DNA of 64,000 nucleotides from NCBI GenBank assembly GCA_016758965.1, contig JAEPRB010000125.1, positions 53,456-117,455 of the forward strand. Reading direction: 5' to 3'. The translations under genes and the position numbers were made by a program. How positions within the stretch are numbered: the first letter of the stretch is position 1; each line of letters opens with the position of its first letter. The notes under the pieces are model-generated. The model was given only the letters and a program-made list of their open reading frames with translations, was not told the DNA's origin and ran no database searches. Shown here piece after piece: positions 1 through 11,437 of this stretch. The DNA comes from Circinella minor. Taxonomy: Eukaryota; Mucoromycota; Mucoromycetes; Mucorales; Lichtheimiaceae.

Positions 1-2422
1 TCAGCCACCCTTCTTCATCATCATGTTCAGAATCGTCATTTTCTTGGTCATTGTTTAATTCGCATATCGCAGCAGTAATAGTTGGATTTCGAGGTTCGAA
101 CATAAATTCTTGATTTTGTTCCAGAGAAAGAGGTGAACGAGGTAATGGTGGCAATTGGGGTGCAGCAATTGTTGGTAAATCTGTATTAAGATAACGTTGA
201 AACAACTCTGTTGCAATTTGACACATTAAATCGATATCGTAAGTGAATAGAATGCTTTCTTTAAAATCGTCAAGTAATTTTTGATAATCTGGTGATGGTG
301 ATGATGTCGCTATTTCTCCATCAAATTTGGTTGCAAAGAGTTGCTTTCCATGAAGAATCATAAGGCGGCTGAGTTTGGATGCTGAATATTCATAGCTGTA
401 CAATGATGAAAGACATAGGACAATCGTCTCGAACCAAAACATTTGCTGTCCAGATAATGTATTATCTTTGAATACTCCATCGTTTTCAATATCGTCATTA
501 GCATTACTAGAATGAAATTCTACATTGACTTCTTGTTGTTGATCAGTTTTTGATGGAAACAAAACTTCAAAAAATCGGCGTTTCACTTGAGCAAATTGAT
601 CCAATCCAATCTTGGTAAACATCATTCCATGAAGTCGCATGAAAAGTCCAGCAACAGCATCTTTTGACGATGGTTCTATTATCTCGTCAATTGCCTGTTG
701 CTGCTGCTGTTGTTTACCACGTTTCACGCGTTTGTTATTCGCACGTTTAGCTTTAATAGATTTTAAATACTTGTCCACCCATTGACGATTGCTTTCAAAT
801 AAAACAATCATTCCTTCGCGTGCATTTAAAAATCCATTGCGACGAACCATTAGACTTCGAGTGCTGAAATAGAATCGATGCATGTCTTGACGCATATTAT
901 CTTTGTTGTTGGAATCACTCATCAAAAGTGAGAGATGGAAATACAATTTTCCAGTCGCAGGCATTAACCAGGCACCCATTGCATACCATCGCCAAGCTTC
1001 ATTAAATGCCAACTGACGATCTTCAGAACAACAAGCCCATCTATATCGTGCCAAATCGCCACGATTAGGTACGCACTTGTACCATTTTAAACGCCGTGTA
1101 CGTCGCCATTCTTGAAGATGATCTTGTGTAGATGTATCCAATGGCTGATGATAATTTTCGTGTCGTGCTGCAGCTTCTGCTTCGTCCATAGCATGAAGTG
1201 CGACCATAGATCTTCGATAAAAATCATCTGCTAAATCCAAAAACTTGTTGAAGCATCGCTTTACCATGATCGTTTCTTCGATTTTGCTGATAACGCGGTA
1301 TTTATTCCGCTCTCTTTCTATATCATCGTCAGTATCACTGTCATCGTCACTGGATAATGCTACCATGGTCATGCCAGTTTCGGATATCACAGGGATCTCA
1401 ATATTAAATTCTTCTTCCTTTTCTTCTGCTTGGTCTTCTTCTTTTTCTTTCCTTCCTTCTTCATCAACATCAATACCATCGTCCAATTTTGTCTTGGTAC
1501 GAATTTTAAGAGCTTGACGAAATTGTTCCACCAATGAATAAATGGCTCTTTTCCAACATAAATTTTCAAGACTCTTTTTCTCTGCAAAAGCATAATCAAA
1601 CTGAATGATATCCAAATATTTGTTTGCTAGATTAATATGTAGCTCCATTTTTTGATTCCATATATTACACGCTTTTTGCAAATCCCCCACAGTTAGCTGT
1701 TGGTGATGGTCAATATAACGTTCCGGAGGTTGTTGTCGACGACGATCTACGCTGGTAGCTATTTCATTCATATTGTTACTCTTAAAAAAAGGAAGTTCAC
1801 TAGCTTCTGTCCAAAGAGTTGCAATCTTAGTTTCGATTTGTTGAAGTTCAACAAGCATTAACTTAATTTTTCGTTTATGTTGATCTACCATCTTGGGTTG
1901 CTGCTGTTGTTTTTGTTGCTGTGATTTCGATAGTTGCTGTTTTTCTTGCTGTTGCTGTTGTTGCTGTTGTTGTTGGTGGTGTAATGGTGGTGGAGATGAC
2001 GATGATGTTGGTAATTGCTCTTGGTGAGATAATGGATTCTTTTTCAATTCCGGTATCGATGACGGTTCGGGTCTGGCAGTAAGATGCTTCGTCGAAAATT
2101 GTTTTTTCTTATTTAATTTATTACCATCACCATCCCATAATTTTCGACCACTTGGCATATCTCGTCTTGCGTAGTCAACATCATAATCAATCCCATTATT
2201 GTTACTCTCATTTCTTCTTCTTTGTAGTTGTTGCTGCGATGCTTGCGGCTCTTGCTGCGGTTGTTGTGGTTGAACAGCCCCTTCTTGATGTTGATTAAGA
2301 TAGGATCGACGACTCTTATTAAACTCAATAGGGTTATCAGAAAATGGGTCAAAAAGTTTTCGACCTTCATTTCGTACTTGTTGTTGCTGCTTATTATTAT
2401 AACGTCTAGATGGTCTACTCAT
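1..2422 (-). CDS. EST1/SMG5-7-like protein (telomerase / nonsense-mediated decay), 3' part missing
   Basis: An open frame of about 807 codons runs from ATG at 2422 to the left edge without a stop, so the C-terminus lies outside the window. The N-terminal 170 residues are low complexity, with a poly-Gln run around residues 149-166. Around residues 450-495 is the block GDLARYRWACCSEDR followed by an aromatic helix and P-x-x-G-K-L-Y-F-H-L; then comes a segment with RSLMVRRNGFLNARE and LFESNRQW. This order (14-3-3-like repeats, then the EST1 DNA/RNA-binding helical hairpin) is the signature of the EST1/SMG5/SMG6/SMG7 family. Family knowledge: these proteins bind phosphorylated Upf1 in mRNA decay, or act in telomere maintenance. 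Whether a SMG6-type PIN nuclease domain follows cannot be seen here. An acidic stretch lies between the N-terminal helices and the hairpin. No intron is needed in the visible part. Confidence 0.75.
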   Translation of the reverse strand, partial: MSRPSRRYNNKQQQQVRNEGRKLFDPFSDNPIEFNKSRRSYLNQHQEGAVQPQQPQQEPQASQQQLQRRRNESNNNGIDYDVDYARRDMPSGRKLWDGDGNKLNKKKQFSTKHLTARPEPSSIPELKKNPLSHQEQLPTSSSSPPPLHHQQQQQQQQQQEKQQLSKSQQQKQQQQPKMVDQHKRKIKLMLVELQQIETKIATLWTEASELPFFKSNNMNEIATSVDRRRQQPPERYIDHHQQLTVGDLQKACNIWNQKMELHINLANKYLDIIQFDYAFAEKKSLENLCWKRAIYSLVEQFRQALKIRTKTKLDDGIDVDEEGRKEKEEDQAEEKEEEFNIEIPVISETGMTMVALSSDDDSDTDDDIERERNKYRVISKIEETIMVKRCFNKFLDLADDFYRRSMVALHAMDEAEAAARHENYHQPLDTSTQDHLQEWRRTRRLKWYKCVPNRGDLARYRWACCSEDRQLAFNEAWRWYAMGAWLMPATGKLYFHLSLLMSDSNNKDNMRQDMHRFYFSTRSLMVRRNGFLNAREGMIVLFESNRQWVDKYLKSIKAKRANNKRVKRGKQQQQQQAIDEIIEPSSKDAVAGLFMRLHGMMFTKIGLDQFAQVKRRFFEVLFPSKTDQQQEVNVEFHSSNANDDIENDGVFKDNTLSGQQMFWFETIVLCLSSLYSYEYSASKLSRLMILHGKQLFATKFDGEIATSSPSPDYQKLLDDFKESILFTYDIDLMCQIATELFQRYLNTDLPTIAAPQLPPLPRSPLSLEQNQEFMFEPRNPTITAAICELNNDQENDDSEHDDEEGWL

Positions 2423-3666
2423 TGATGGTATTCTTGAAATTCAGCTGAGAGTTCTTGTTTTTCAAAACTGGGTACTTTCTGTCTGTTATTTTGTTATTTT
2501 TATTGCTGTTGTTGTCGTGCTATATCGAAGTATCTTAGTGCTATAATGTTAAATATTAAACAATTTTATACTACTAGTAATCGTCTTATTCGATATCGTC
2601 AGCTTGGCGAAAATCTTGAGCCGTTGTACAGATTGACACATTAGTCGCAAAAGGTGGACAATGGCGTAAGTATATGCGTTTCTTTTCAAATAAAGAAAAG
2701 ATTATGAAAAGAAAATAAAAAAAAAAAGTTATAAAGGAGAGAGAAGAGAAAAAAGAAGTTTACACTTTTGAATATAAAAGGTTAAAAAAAAAAAGAAGAG
2801 ACAAGGAAGGAAGAATTCGAAACCTTTTTTTAAGATGGTTTGTTAAAATATTTTTTTAATGTGCGTGCGGAGGTCATTATACTTTCAGGAAATACATAAA
2901 CCATGTTAGAATTGATGCATTAATAATAATGGCTTGATTCTTCCACACGAGCTGTAGTTTTTACTGAAAACAAGTTCTTCTGGTTTATATAGCTATAAAA
3001 AAATAATGTAATATTTAGAGCATTTTTCAATTAATATACAATTTAACTAATATCATCATAAAACGAACAAACGAGTTTAGATGACATGATTTGAATGTAC
3101 GTATGCGATAAATTGATAAACAAGCATAAATAATATGCAGTTTAGTATACGTATAAAGGTAATATTGTATCATTACAGATACTAATAATAGATACAACTG
3201 CAGTTTGTATTCTTGACAGTCATATCACTTAGGAAGTTGTTTATTTTGAACAATGGTCAAAAACAGTATTATGTGTTACATGATGAATGTTATAATATAA
3301 CAATTATTGTTATTGTTGTTGTTATTATCAATTTTTGTATAAAATGTATATAAAAATATATGTATATGATGTCTAATATGGAAACATGTACATACATATT
3401 GTACTGCATAACAGAAAAAGGGTGTGTGCCTGAACTTCTTTATACCATATTTTTTAAAGCAGGGAAAAGACGGAAAAAGGCTAAAATAGAATCCCTTCTT
3501 TTATATCAATAAGTAAATAATAATTCATTGTAAGGTAAAAATATATATAAAAAACATATCATCGTTTTCTTGTCTCCCTCTTTCTTTTGTTCTGTTTCTC
3601 CTTTACTTTCTTTCTTTTCATCCTCCTTTTTTAAGGTTATATAATTAAAATCATATATATTTTAAT
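2423..3666. other. Divergent intergenic region, no gene seen
   Basis: AT-rich spacer between the start of the EST1-like gene (minus) and the start of the small membrane protein (plus). It holds A-tracts, short AT repeats and a CT-rich stretch at about 3561-3640 just before the plus-strand start, the kind of pyrimidine-rich leader seen before several genes here. No ORF with recognisable features. Confidence 0.5.
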
Positions 3667-4356
3667 ATGCAATCAACTACTGAGAAACATAAACTACCAA
3701 CAACGACCACAAGCCCGAAACGTTTATCTCACGTAACTCCATCCCCCATTGTTTTTTGTTCAACTAATCAAGACGAATCAGATTCCTCATTTAACCATTA
3801 CATTGGTAATCAATTTCAACCATACTCTGGAGTTTTACAAGAACGAGCTTCATTATCGGATCAAACGACTAAAAGTGTACCAAAAACTCAAGTAGAAAAA
3901 CAGGACCAACCAATAATTAAACAACAAGAGCCTATCAACAAAGTACAAGTTGAAGACAAAATCACTAATATCACTACCATAAATAATCCAGCTATTGTAG
4001 CGGCATTAACAACATTGACAGCAGCAGAAACCATCCCAAATACCATATCCAGATCATATAATAACGAAGAACGAGGACAACAACAAGAAGAAGTACCATC
4101 TATAACTGATCCATGGTGGGTCTTACATTTTGATGAAGATGGATTTTATTCAATTGGAATGGTATTCTTTCTTTTTGGATTTATCTGTCCACCACTATGG
4201 TGGATTGGATCATGTTGGCCAAGACACCCAAGGGAACAAGGAGGGAAAATGGCAGAACGATGGCAAAAGTTAAATATCATCATGTCACTTGGATTTAGTG
4301 TAATATTAATTATTGCATTTATTTATATTGCAGTATTATATAGCCAAACCAAGTAA
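3667..4356 (+). CDS. Uncharacterised membrane protein with two C-terminal helices, 229 aa
   Basis: Single-exon ORF. Residues 1-150 are polar, rich in Ser, Thr, Gln and Asn and probably disordered. The C-terminal 80 residues look conserved: a DPWWVLHFDEDG segment, a hydrophobic helix (about 158-181) with the motif PPLWWIGS, a short basic loop with WPRHPRE and MAERWQKLN, then a second hydrophobic helix (about 203-224) before the end. This suggests a double-spanning protein with a cytosolic or luminal disordered tail. I recall PPLWWIGS-type helices in unnamed fungal membrane proteins but cannot name a family. No signal peptide is seen. The chosen start is the first ATG after a CT-rich leader, and a stop lies upstream in frame. 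Function unknown. Confidence 0.65.
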   Translation: MQSTTEKHKLPTTTTSPKRLSHVTPSPIVFCSTNQDESDSSFNHYIGNQFQPYSGVLQERASLSDQTTKSVPKTQVEKQDQPIIKQQEPINKVQVEDKITNITTINNPAIVAALTTLTAAETIPNTISRSYNNEERGQQQEEVPSITDPWWVLHFDEDGFYSIGMVFFLFGFICPPLWWIGSCWPRHPREQGGKMAERWQKLNIIMSLGFSVILIIAFIYIAVLYSQTK

Positions 4357-5684
4357 TCATAGTAGTAGTAATAATTAATAATTTCTCGATTTCTTTGTTT
4401 CTCCCTTTATCTATCATTTTATAACTATACTATCGCACCTTTTTACATCAAAATTATTGTATATTATAATAGTTTCTGTTTGTTTGTTTGTTTTTTTCAT
4501 CATTTGTCTTACTGTTCTTACTTCCTTTTCTTCTTCTCTCCCTTTACATATCATAATTCATTATCTACCACTGTTGGATACTAATCATAATCACATATGG
4601 CTATTTTTGATATAGTGAAGATACTATATCTTCTTTATTATAATGAATAAAGTAAAATATGTTATTATTTTCATCAAACTGATATATAAAGTATTGTTCT
4701 TTGAATTGAACATTTTCAATAAACTTAATTCCTCTTCTTAGTATATTACCTTGGTTATGTGGATGGAAGTAAAAAAAAAAAAAAAAAAAAAAAAAAGAAC
4801 ACAACTCGAAAGATAATATGTAATAACGAGTTGCGAATGCGTAGAAATGTTTTTTATTTTTCAGAATTGCAATTTATCATAAGGAAAAATGTGACCTTTT
4901 ATTGTCATCCCGGTATTACAACCCAAGAAGTTTAAAAAGAAAAAGAAAGTCTTCTTCTGATATTTCTTTATTGGATAGCTACAAAATTTATTTAGTACTT
5001 AATGACAATCTAAGAGATATTCAAGCCAAAAGAAGAAAACTAGATTGATTTGTCAATAAATCACGTCGCATCACGCAATTTCCATGATAAAACGCGTCGT
5101 ACCAAAATCCTATGTGAAACCATCAAAAAAAAAGTTGACGTTTAACTATTGGATAATTCAAAAGAAAGATCAAGTCTCGAATGGACTCGATCTATAGTGT
5201 ATTAGAAATACGAGAAAAGTCTCAATTGATCGAATCAGATATAAAGAAAATGTTGCAATTCAAAATACCGACAGCTAAGATGCAGTAAAACATTTATCCG
5301 GAAATGCAAAATTATATTACTAGACCTGATAGTTTCTATGTATCATGTATGATTTTCCTCTCCTACTATGATACTTAAATATATAACTCGTTCAAATACC
5401 TGATAATATATAATGCTATTTTGTTACATCTAGGAAAAGTGGTAGTTGATGGAAGGGGAAAAATTCAGATTTACAAAATATGACGAAAATGACGAATAGT
5501 GCGACTCAAATGATGTGTACGTTGTACGAGCAAAACTTTATTGCTGTCATGATTATGCTATTTTCTACAGATGAGAAAAAAAAAGATATTTAATACGTCT
5601 TTTCTCACAATACGTCTTTTTCTTTTTTTCTTTTTATACATTTGGTCGGACGAGTACAGAAAAAGAACATATTTATTTATCACC
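4357..5684. other. Intergenic region with 26-nt poly-A tract
   Basis: Contains the 3' region of the small membrane gene, a run of 26 A at 4771-4796, and non-repetitive AT-rich DNA up to the acyl-CoA synthetase start. A minus-strand ORF here is created by the poly-A run (poly-Phe) and is not counted as a gene. Confidence 0.5.
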
Positions 5685-7983
5685 ATGTCAACAAGAACAT
5701 CGATAGCAGAACAGCGCGCTCAAAATATCGCCGGTCATTTAGCAGGAAATGATAACACCGTGCCCGAATTTGAAAAATGTAAGCTTTTATATATCTTAGC
5801 ATAAAGCGTGTAATGAATAATATATATACCTACATACCCAATAAGTAATGGTTCTCGTAAAAACTCATCACTATATCTAACTTTTTTTGTAAACAAAATA
5901 ACAACATTAATGATAATAGATCGTATTCGCAGAAAACCAGGACAAGCTCCTTATCATACGCCCATGACACCCATTCGACTTTTGCTTCGAAGTGCTTTGG
6001 CTTATCCTAACAAAACTGCTGTCATTCATGGTGACCGCTCTCTCAGTTACAAGGCCGTCGCTGATCGAGTCCTGCGTCTCGCTAATTTACTTATTCACAC
6101 ATACAATATTAGACCAGGTGATCGTGTTGCAGTATTGTGTCAAAACATACCTGCCTTTTTGGATGCCAAATTCGGTATTCCTAGCGCGGGTGCTATTATT
6201 GTTCCCCTTAATACACGTTTAACACAACCTGAAATTGAATATATCATTTCTCACTCTGGTGCAAGTGTCTTAATTGTTCAACAAGAGTTATTACCACGCG
6301 TTTCCGAAAAAGTGGTCAAGACATTACTGAAACGTGCTCCTATTGTTGTTGCCAATTATCAAAATAAGGGCGACGCTCCTTGTCATTATGAACAAAAATT
6401 ATATGCAACTGAACCTCAAATATTATGGAACGATTTACCATTGCCACAGGAAGACAATGCTATCATATCCCTCAATTATACTTCTGGTAGCACTGGTCGA
6501 CCCAAGGTAAATTATAATAATTTGTACAATTAACAAATATTTGATTAAAAAAACAGTTCAAATGTTATGATAGTCAGCTTTGCATACATTTAATAAACTT
6601 GTTATGTATATATTGTTATAATTTAGGGTGTAATGATCTCTCATAAAGGCTGCTATATGCAAGGATTATCCATGTGTATTCATGGAAGATTGACGCCTGA
6701 ATCAGTGTATTTATCGACGCTTCCTATGTTCCATTGTAACGGATGGAATTTTCCTTGGGCTGTTGTAGCTGCTGGAGGTTAGTATATAAAAATGAGAAAC
6801 TGAATGAAAAAGCAATTGGATAGGATCAATACATATGTAACAATGAAAAGCGATTTGTTACTAATGTAGTCTTTTTATGTATAATAATACGTAGGTACTC
6901 AAGTTATGTTGAACAAGATGGATTATGGATATATTTGGAAAGCATTTAAAGAATTGGGTGTTACTCACTATTGGTAAGTCTACATATAATAAAAATAGTT
7001 ACTAATTTATTACATATCGCTCTTTCAATCCTAGAAAGTATAAATTAGCAGGATTAATGATACTAATTTTTTCTTTCTCATTTGGCTATCATAATAGTGG
7101 TGCTCCTACAGTACAAAATGAAATTTGTAATCACAAAGATGCATCCCGTCTTGATAGTACAGTTCTCACTTTCGGTGGTGGTGCAGCTTTATCTAGTACT
7201 CATATCCGTAATTTGAATGCTTTAAATATTTTCCCAACTCATCTTTACGGTTTAACGGAATCTTATGGTCCATCGATGGGCACTTATGATCAAGTCTCAC
7301 TTTCTAATTATCCTGAAGAAGATCACTTCAAATTAGTTGCCCGACAAGGATATAATACTATCACTATTGATGAAGCTCGTGTGTTGAATAAAGAAACAGC
7401 TGAAGATGTAAAGCCAGACGGAAAACAAATTGGTGAAATTTGTTTGACGGGTAATACAATCATGCTTGGTTATTATAATAATCCGGAAGAAACAGAAAAA
7501 GCATTTAAGCATGGTGTGTTCTGGACGGGTGACTTAGCAGTAAGACATCCTGATGGTGCTATTGAAATTGTCGATCGATCCAAAGATGTAATTGTTTCGG
7601 GTGGTGAGAATATTAGTTCAATTGAAGTCGAAAGTGCTATCTTATACTTAGATCAAGTATCAGAATGGTATGTTTTATAAGCAGTAGTATGATAACGGGA
7701 AAAGCGAGTAAAAAAAAAAGCAATGTTATAGGTATTGATAATAAATATCATCAAATGTATTATATAGCGCTGTTATTGGTGGTCCTGATCCAAAATGGGG
7801 AGAACGTCCATATGCATTTGTAATACCAAAGCAAGGTCATACACTCACACCAGAAGCTGTCATTGCTCACTGCAGAAAGAATTTGGCTGGATATAAATGT
7901 CCTGCTGAAGTTCTTATCGTTCAAAGTGTTCCAAAGACTAGGTAATTTATGATAAAAAAAATCGATAGTGTAGATACATGTTA

Positions 7984-8023
<40 letters not shown>

Positions 8024-8152
8024 TCTAAAAAAACCCAATGATTAATATTAGTAATCATATATTGTGTGTTTTAAATGTATAGCACTGGTAAAGTACAAAA
8101 GTTTGTTTTACGAGAGGAACTTTGGAAATCTTACAAGAACCGGGTCAATTAA
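5685..8152 (+). CDS. AMP-forming acyl-CoA synthetase, 7 exons, 574 aa
   Basis: Exons by splice motifs and phase: 5685-5778, 5920-6506, 6627-6777, 6895-6973, 7098-7667, 7768-7941, 8083-8152; the frame closes over 575 codons. The ANL superfamily motifs appear in order: YTSGSTGRPKG (AMP-binding P-loop, about residues 218-228, split by an intron after PK), CGAPTV, YGLTESYGP, WTGDLAVRHPDG, the hinge KDVIVSGGENIS, and the C-terminal STGKVQK with its catalytic lysine. The enzyme activates a carboxylic acid to acyl-AMP and then acyl-CoA. It resembles the short/medium-chain and plant AAE-like branch more than long-chain synthetases, but the substrate is uncertain. The protein ends NRVN, so no C-terminal SKL-type peroxisomal signal is visible. 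A (TA)n microsatellite fills the last intron. Confidence 0.9.
7985..8022. repeat. (TA)n microsatellite in an intron
   Basis: Nineteen uninterrupted TA units inside the last intron of the acyl-CoA synthetase gene. Confidence 0.95.
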
Positions 8153-8518
8153 AATAAACCAATTTAAACGGTAACAAGTAAAGAAAAAAAACTTCAGCAT
8201 GTACATTATTTATGTTGTATATAATACAAGTAGAATATCATTATAGATTATTATATATATCAAAAACACATATTAGACATATTTATAAATATAAGCCAAT
8301 AAAACTTTCCCTTTTCAATTTTTTTTTGCATAATAATTAAATCATGCTTCAACATTCGTGTTACATGTCATATCACTAATAAATTAATTCTACTGCAATG
8401 GTTTTTAGGATATAAAAGAGCTAGTGATCACGAGATTTGTTTGTTTATATAATTTTATTGTTAGTAGTCAACCCTTTTTCGTTTTGTTTTCTTATTTCTA
8501 ATTCCCTTTATTCACAAA
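8153..8518. other. Intergenic region, nothing recognised
   Basis: AT-rich 3' flank of the acyl-CoA synthetase and promoter of the next plus-strand gene. No repeat or ORF of note. Confidence 0.5.
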
Positions 8519-9265
8519 ATGGATAATAGTCTCCGTCTCACCGTTCGAGTGGGTAGTACACTAGACACACTTCTCCCTATTGAAATTAACGACGATGCCA
8601 ATCCTGGTCGAATTCAAAACGACAAGTTTGACGGCTACATTACTGCTCGTATACGTGATCACCCATCAACGCCTAGTAAATACTTTGATAACAGTAACAA
8701 CAACGATCTATTCTGTATACAAATCAGTGGCCGTTTTTTAATACCCAATTGCACACTTAATGATATACAATTCGGCAATCAATTTGAACGCCCATTGCAT
8801 CTTCCTTGGGGAAGCTCTCTATTATTGAAATTCGCTTCCTGGTACGATCCTGGATTAGAATCCAACCTCAATGCACCAGAGCCATATGCATTTAGTCCAC
8901 TTATTATTACCATGAACCAAATAAAAATTGAACAAGGGGATAAAAGCTATTGGCCATCCCCTCAAGGCGAATCTGTTCAAGAAGATATTACAACATTATC
9001 AATGGATTTGAAAACACCTGAAGATCGTCGAGCATTTTTTAAGTATCCACAAAATCGCAAGGCAGTAGATTTAACACCAAATCAAATTTGGCATATGCAA
9101 TTTTCTAATCCATATATTGATTTCAACAATTGTACCATACGTGTTCCAGGATTTGAAATGGATGTTCTCAAGTATTGGGATGGTCAACCTCTTAGATTTT
9201 ATTGTAAAACAATCAAAACAGATGAAGTGTTTTTTATTGTTGAATTTGATTTACGTCGTTTATAA
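8519..9265 (+). CDS. DUF1769 / UPF0590 family protein, 248 aa
   Basis: Single-exon ORF. The order of motifs matches the fungal DUF1769 family: an N-terminal strand LRLTVRVGSTLDTLLPIEIN with IND-D-A-N-P, then DKFDGYITARIRD, then YFDNS followed by IQISGRFL, DIQFGNQFERP, a DPGLESNLNAPEPYAFSPL segment and TMNQIKI. The length of 248 residues is near that expected for the core domain. No transmembrane segment or signal peptide is present, so it is probably cytosolic. The biochemical function of the family is not known to me. The gene converges on the aminotransferase downstream, with only 30 bp between the two stop codons. Confidence 0.75.
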   Translation: MDNSLRLTVRVGSTLDTLLPIEINDDANPGRIQNDKFDGYITARIRDHPSTPSKYFDNSNNNDLFCIQISGRFLIPNCTLNDIQFGNQFERPLHLPWGSSLLLKFASWYDPGLESNLNAPEPYAFSPLIITMNQIKIEQGDKSYWPSPQGESVQEDITTLSMDLKTPEDRRAFFKYPQNRKAVDLTPNQIWHMQFSNPYIDFNNCTIRVPGFEMDVLKYWDGQPLRFYCKTIKTDEVFFIVEFDLRRL

Positions 9266-9295
9266 TATTTATATTACTCTTTCTAGATGATATTA

Positions 9296-10878
9296 TTATT
9301 CTAGAATTTTGTATGCTCTTTGGTATATTTCCTGTTTCACTTGATTACGCAGGAATTCAATGCTTTCAGATGCTTCTGGGAAAAGAATCGGTGCACTATT
9401 TTCATATATATATATATATAGGGTTTAGCGTGCTTTTTTTTCGTTTTAACTCTTTTATAGTAAATACAATCCATCTTTTTTTTTTATAACACTTAACACT
9501 ATTACTTACCTTCCATCATTAAAATAAAGGCCTTTGATGGGCAACAATAAGCGTGAGGTACCTAGATAATGAAAACAACTTATTTAGTTGTGTTGTTTTT
9601 TCCAATGACTTTTATAATGCATAACGACAAAAAAGAAAAAGAAAACTCAACTGGTTATAAAACAGCCTTCCCATTTATTGGCCCGTGCGTCTCCAAGTTG
9701 TGGAAAACTCCACTCAATCGGAACTCCGTGCTTCTCACAGACACTCATAACAATCTTCATTACCGTACCCAGCAATACGTTTTCAAGGGGGGCACATACG
9801 ACAATTGGTTTACCATCTTCTCCAGTTTTGACTGCAAAGAAATTAGACGACATCCCCTCATATAAATTACCTGCGTCATCCGTCAATAGCACTTCATTGA
9901 CGTCTTTGGCCTTACTCTTTTCTAGTCCAGCTCTTTCTCTATATAATAAATAATTCAAACAAAAAAAAGTTATAATAAATTCTCTTGGCAGAATAATAAT
10001 TGACTTTTTTTAAACAATTCACTTACCTGACCCATTGTGAATCCTTAACAACAGGCGTATCTCTTGCTTTATTTTCTACTTCTACTTTAACACGCTCTTG
10101 TATAGGTGCTGACAAAGGTGTAAATTGAGCTGCAAAGCATGGCTTTTGTTCCTAAATAACGACAATATATCTTAGTAACCAAAAGAATATATATTTCCCC
10201 GTTGCCATGTAACAGCCACACACAGAGATATATATATCCAATGATTTTATTCGTTTTAAAATTAAAATTATCATTATCATTATTAATTATATTTACCTTA
10301 TGAGAATAACCAACAATGATCATAACCTTTGTTTCTTGTTCATCATGATTGAATGATGATAAGCCCGTTTTAAGTAGTGGTATAAGTTTTTCTTCAAGTT
10401 TTGTGGGATCACGAAAAGATGACAATTCATTGCTCACGTGTTCTGGCTCAACATCATCATTTTCAGGCGCAAACTTGATAAGAGATAATGAATTTGTCAA
10501 TCGTTTCATATGAGACGATAATTCAACTATTGCGGTTTTTTGCACTGTTCGCATGCCTGTATAAGCACCTATTATAATTTGTTTGAATAGAGGCTGTTAA
10601 AACGTATTCCACTTTTACAACAAGAAGCCAGAGGAAGAGTTTTATTATTTTTTTACCTCGTGGGAATGACAAGATGAATTTGTTTCCATCAGTGCTGTCG
10701 ACATGTCGAATCGTATATTTTGCCTGAGTACCGGCTTCTAATGGATTTGTTTGTTCAACAATGACTATAAAAAGAAAAGTAAAAAAGAAAATGGCAACAT
10801 AAATTAGAAAGTTATACTGACATTAAATAAAAAAAGTAATTTAATCAACTCACGACTCAAGATTTTATTTGAAGTCAT
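9296..10878 (-). CDS. Class IV PLP aminotransferase (branched-chain / ADC-lyase-like), 7 exons, 322 aa
   Basis: Exons in reading order: 10878-10854, 10764-10657, 10568-10297, 10151-10027, 9938-9652, 9561-9510, 9395-9296; phases close exactly over 323 codons. Fold-type IV landmarks: RGAYTGMRTVQ near the N-terminus, HMKRLTNSLSLI (phosphate-side arginine helix), VVKDSQWVRER containing the candidate PLP lysine, then DVNEVLLTDDAGNLYEGMSSNFF, LLGTVMKIV, and the C-terminal FITSTSRLLLPI motif that is assembled only when the intron at 9562-9651 is removed. The closest family I recall is the eukaryotic branched-chain-aminotransferase-like / D-amino-acid-transaminase-like group rather than mitochondrial BCAT. 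The exact substrate is not predictable. No strong mitochondrial presequence is evident. Confidence 0.8.
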
Positions 10879-11437
10879 AAAGGATCGCCTATTGTTGTAA
10901 AGGAAGAAACGGTGGTTGTTTGGGGCAAAGATGCATTGAATGATATATAAAGGTCGCATGTTACAGTTGGATCTCCCCTCCCCCCTCCCGTTTTTTTTCT
11001 CGGCCTTAATTTTGAACGCCACAAGAACAACAATGCAAAATAAAAATAAAAAAGTGGGAGGGGGGGAGGAGGGGCCGGTAAATTGTAATATTACACAAAA
11101 TCATGTAAAAAAAAAAAATCACCAGAAAAAAATTATCACGAGAACATTTGACGTATAATACAATAATAGTAACAAGACAATTTTAACGAAATAAACTAAT
11201 TAAAAGAAGATTGAAATATAATTTCTTTTTTTTTTTTTTTTTCGTCCTGAAAAAAAAAAGGTTGTTTGATTGGTGGTTTTTTTTTTCTTTTTTACAAAAA
11301 AAAAATTCTAATGATGATGAAAGATATGATTCTGGTCTGTTATTGTTGTTCGTTTGGTATCACCAATATATCTTCATTATCATTATCATTTATCGGTATA
11401 TGCTATGTGTTATAAAAAAAAAACAAAGAAAATGTTT
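10879..11437. other. Promoter region of the aminotransferase; G-rich tract
   Basis: Lies between two minus-strand genes. It contains a C-rich run near 10977-10990 and a G-rich tract at about 11055-11077 (runs of 3, 8, 2 and 4 G) that could fold as a G-quadruplex on the plus strand, plus T- and A-tracts at 11224-11300. No gene seen. Confidence 0.45.

Noticed and set aside
85..100. GGTTCGAA resembling a tRNA T-loop
   Set aside because: Lies inside the EST1-like coding region and has no cloverleaf around it.
4601..4804. 67-codon minus-strand ORF with a poly-Phe start
   Set aside because: Created by the 26-nt poly-A tract; no domain.
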